Shown: positions 5,590 to 6,779 of the stretch, in pieces
Numbering within the stretch: the stretch's first letter is position 1
Layout of the letters: each line of letters starts with the position of its first letter
From: Ruminococcaceae bacterium UBA4871
GTDB lineage: Bacteria > Bacillota > Clostridia > Oscillospirales > Acutalibacteraceae
Reading direction: 5' to 3'
Assembly: GCA_002399445.1 (NCBI GenBank)
Contig: DHDR01000018.1
Location: 1 to 6,779, forward strand
Length of the DNA stretch: 6,779 bases
Program-made: the position numbers and the translations under genes
Notes under the pieces: generated by a model
Database searches by the model: none
What the model was told of the DNA's origin: nothing
The model's input: the letters and a program-made list of their open reading frames with translations, nothing else

Positions 5590-5609
5590 TAATCATGAGG
5601 GGGACAATT

Positions 5610-6047
5610 ATGAATTGGGTTATCCTATCAGCGATTTTGGCGTGGGGCACCGCACAGCTTATTAAAGTAATAAATTGCCGAATCCATGGGGGAAAAGTCA
5701 CCCTGCGGGTCGCTATCGGCACTGGCGGCATGCCCAGTTCCCATTCCGCATTTGTATGTGCCACAGCTTTTGCCAGCGGCATGGTCTGTGGATTTTCATC
5801 CGTTGAATTTGCACTGGGCGTGGCACTTGCCGCCGTTGTCATTTATGATGCACTGGGCATCCGCTGGGAAGCAGGGCTTCATGCAAAGGCGATTAACCAG
5901 TTGGAAGTGAAAGTAGAACCGAAAGCTAAGCATACCCCCTTGGAAACAAGCTTAGGGCATCAGCCGTCAGAAGTTATCTGCGGCGGATTACTCGGAATTG
6001 GAATGGCAATTTTCATTGAGGGTGTTTTTGCACTTCATTCCCTTTAA
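5610..6047 (+). CDS. DUF212 / YuiD family membrane protein (divergent PAP2-like)
   Basis: This 145-residue protein has the hallmarks of the DUF212 (YuiD, 'divergent PAP2') family. GTGGMPSSHSA (37-47) resembles the PSGH/SRxxxxxH core of PAP2 phosphatases, DALGIR (80-85) follows, and LGHQPSEV (115-122) is the family's C-terminal motif. Hydrophobic helices at about 1-20, 46-60, 64-83 and 122-144 predict an integral membrane protein. The family is assumed to act on lipid-linked phosphates by analogy to PAP2, but the true substrate is not established. The ATG at 5610 follows GAGGGGG with 6-base spacing. An in-frame ATG at 5595 would overlap that site and is less likely. The gene appears to be transcribed alone, from the promoter at 5487-5515, through a folded leader. 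It converges with the arginase-fold gene, 24 bp away, with no clear terminator between them. Confidence 0.9.
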   Translation: MNWVILSAILAWGTAQLIKVINCRIHGGKVTLRVAIGTGGMPSSHSAFVCATAFASGMVCGFSSVEFALGVALAAVVIYDALGIRWEAGLHAKAINQLEVKVEPKAKHTPLETSLGHQPSEVICGGLLGIGMAIFIEGVFALHSL

Positions 6048-6071
6048 ACAAGCTCCCCAAAATACTGCTTT

Positions 6072-6779
6072 TTAAGATATGGTTTCATTCCTCAATAAAA
6101 ATCGCAGCAAAGCCAGATTTGTGGTATTATTGATCTCTTCATTTTGTCGGGTAAGCAAATACTGCACATCCATTTTACATTCACCGCAAATATCAATGCC
6201 GATCACCCTGCACCGCGTTTCAAACAGAGCAAGCAGTTTCTCCAGCACCGTCAGAGAAAGTCCTCCTTGGCTCCAGTCTGTGCGGGCAAAATAGGTATTC
6301 AGCACATCCTTATCAATTGAAATATAAAGAGGCAGTCCGTCTTTCAGATTCCTCATTTTTTCCCATGTTTCCGTTTCCTGCAGTGCCTGCAGACTGACAC
6401 AAAGCAATCTGCAGCGGTAGTTTGTTTCGATCCCAGAAAAGGCCTGTTCATCCGGGCCAACGATACAAACTCTTTGCAGCATAGGATTTTGGTCTATCGC
6501 ATCTTTTACCCAGCATCCACAAGAAAGTAATTCTGGAAATTTCGGCGGCTGCATATCGCTGTGATAATCAAAAAGCAGCAAATTGAATGGCTGCTTTATT
6601 TTTTCGAGCCAGAATTTACTGACATAATGATAGTCTCCCGAATCCAAAAAATGTATGCCCTGCACAGGGCAGTTGAGAATCCGCCGCCGGATTTCATTCG
6701 CAGCCTGTGGAGTACAATAGCAACTTGTACCGGAAAGGTCCGTACAATCAATCCACTGAAAATAGGCATGATGGTAAAA
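6072..6779 (-). CDS. Arginase-fold (ureohydrolase-like) protein, C-terminal part (runs off right edge)
   Basis: The minus-strand frame is open from the right edge to the TAA at 6074-6072, giving 236 codons. A GTG at 6665 lies inside the gene and is not its start, since clear family sequence precedes it (ending IRRRILNCPVQGIHFLDSGD). Three arginase/agmatinase/HDAC-fold metal motifs are visible in order. D-Y-H-S-D (near 6569-6555) corresponds to DAHxD, S-I-D-K-D (near 6320-6306) corresponds to SxDxD, and GIDICGE (near 6200-6180) supplies the late acidic residue. A dinuclear metal hydrolase of C-N bonds is therefore plausible. Tyr in place of the first motif's usual Ala/His and the lack of the final DP after SxDxD set it apart from true arginases. 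This matches an uncharacterised clostridial arginase-family group that I recognise from its HFLDSGDYHYVSKFW segment. The substrate is unknown. The first residues and start lie beyond the edge. Confidence 0.82.
   Translation of the reverse strand, partial: FYHHAYFQWIDCTDLSGTSCYCTPQAANEIRRRILNCPVQGIHFLDSGDYHYVSKFWLEKIKQPFNLLLFDYHSDMQPPKFPELLSCGCWVKDAIDQNPMLQRVCIVGPDEQAFSGIETNYRCRLLCVSLQALQETETWEKMRNLKDGLPLYISIDKDVLNTYFARTDWSQGGLSLTVLEKLLALFETRCRVIGIDICGECKMDVQYLLTRQNEEINNTTNLALLRFLLRNETIS

Noticed and set aside
5357..5842. Minus-strand frame of 161 codons opposite the DUF212 gene
   Set aside because: It is antisense to a clear conserved gene, overlaps its promoter and leader, has no family features and no ribosome binding site.
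1..6779. CRISPR array, tRNA or rRNA gene
   Set aside because: No regularly spaced repeats, no tRNA cloverleaf and no rRNA-like segments were seen on either strand.

Overview
The window looks like a piece of a Clostridia genome (Firmicutes), most likely of the Oscillospiraceae/Ruminococcaceae type. The signs are moderate GC, AT-rich intergenic DNA with clean TTGNNN-17-TATNAT promoters, strong GGAGG ribosome binding sites, and gene families typical of these anaerobes (Fe-S RlmD-like methyltransferase, DUF212/YuiD, arginase-fold protein, IS66 debris). The species cannot be fixed from the sequence.

Layout. (1) Bases 1 to about 1569 are accessory DNA read on the minus strand. They hold the N-terminal part of an adenine-type DNA methyltransferase (GTG start, running off the left edge). 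Just upstream, and in the same frame, is a broken gene in which an internal piece of IS66 transposase is joined to the C-terminal half of an excisionase-like (HTH_17) DNA-binding protein. A 34-residue single-pass membrane peptide and about 270 bp of debris follow. (2) Bases 1570-2991 are a minus-strand operon: a 75-residue glycine-zipper membrane protein followed by an RlmD/RumA-type 23S rRNA uracil methyltransferase. The accessory block begins directly after the stop codon of the latter. (3) Bases 2992-3159 are a divergent promoter region. (4) Bases 3160-4899 are a plus-strand operon: a soluble protein whose N-terminal half resembles the cytoplasmic parts of the flagellar stator MotA and whose C-terminal half resembles the torque-generating domain of the rotor protein FliG, followed 12 bp later by a short-chain dehydrogenase. 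(5) Bases 4947-5254 hold a compact minus-strand unit: consensus promoter, 41-codon ORF with ribosome binding site, and hairpin terminator with its T-run on the minus strand. (6) Bases 5487-6047 hold a plus-strand DUF212/YuiD-type membrane protein, with its own promoter and a leader that can fold into two mutually exclusive structures. (7) Bases 6072-6779 hold the C-terminal part of an arginase-fold protein, convergent with the previous gene and open at the right edge.

The best candidate for something undescribed is the MotA-like/FliG-like fusion at 3160-4113, because no other flagellar gene is in view and it sits in an operon with an SDR enzyme. Next are the small-protein unit at 5054-5179 and the structured leader at 5523-5589. 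All family calls come from reading motifs by eye; no database search was run.
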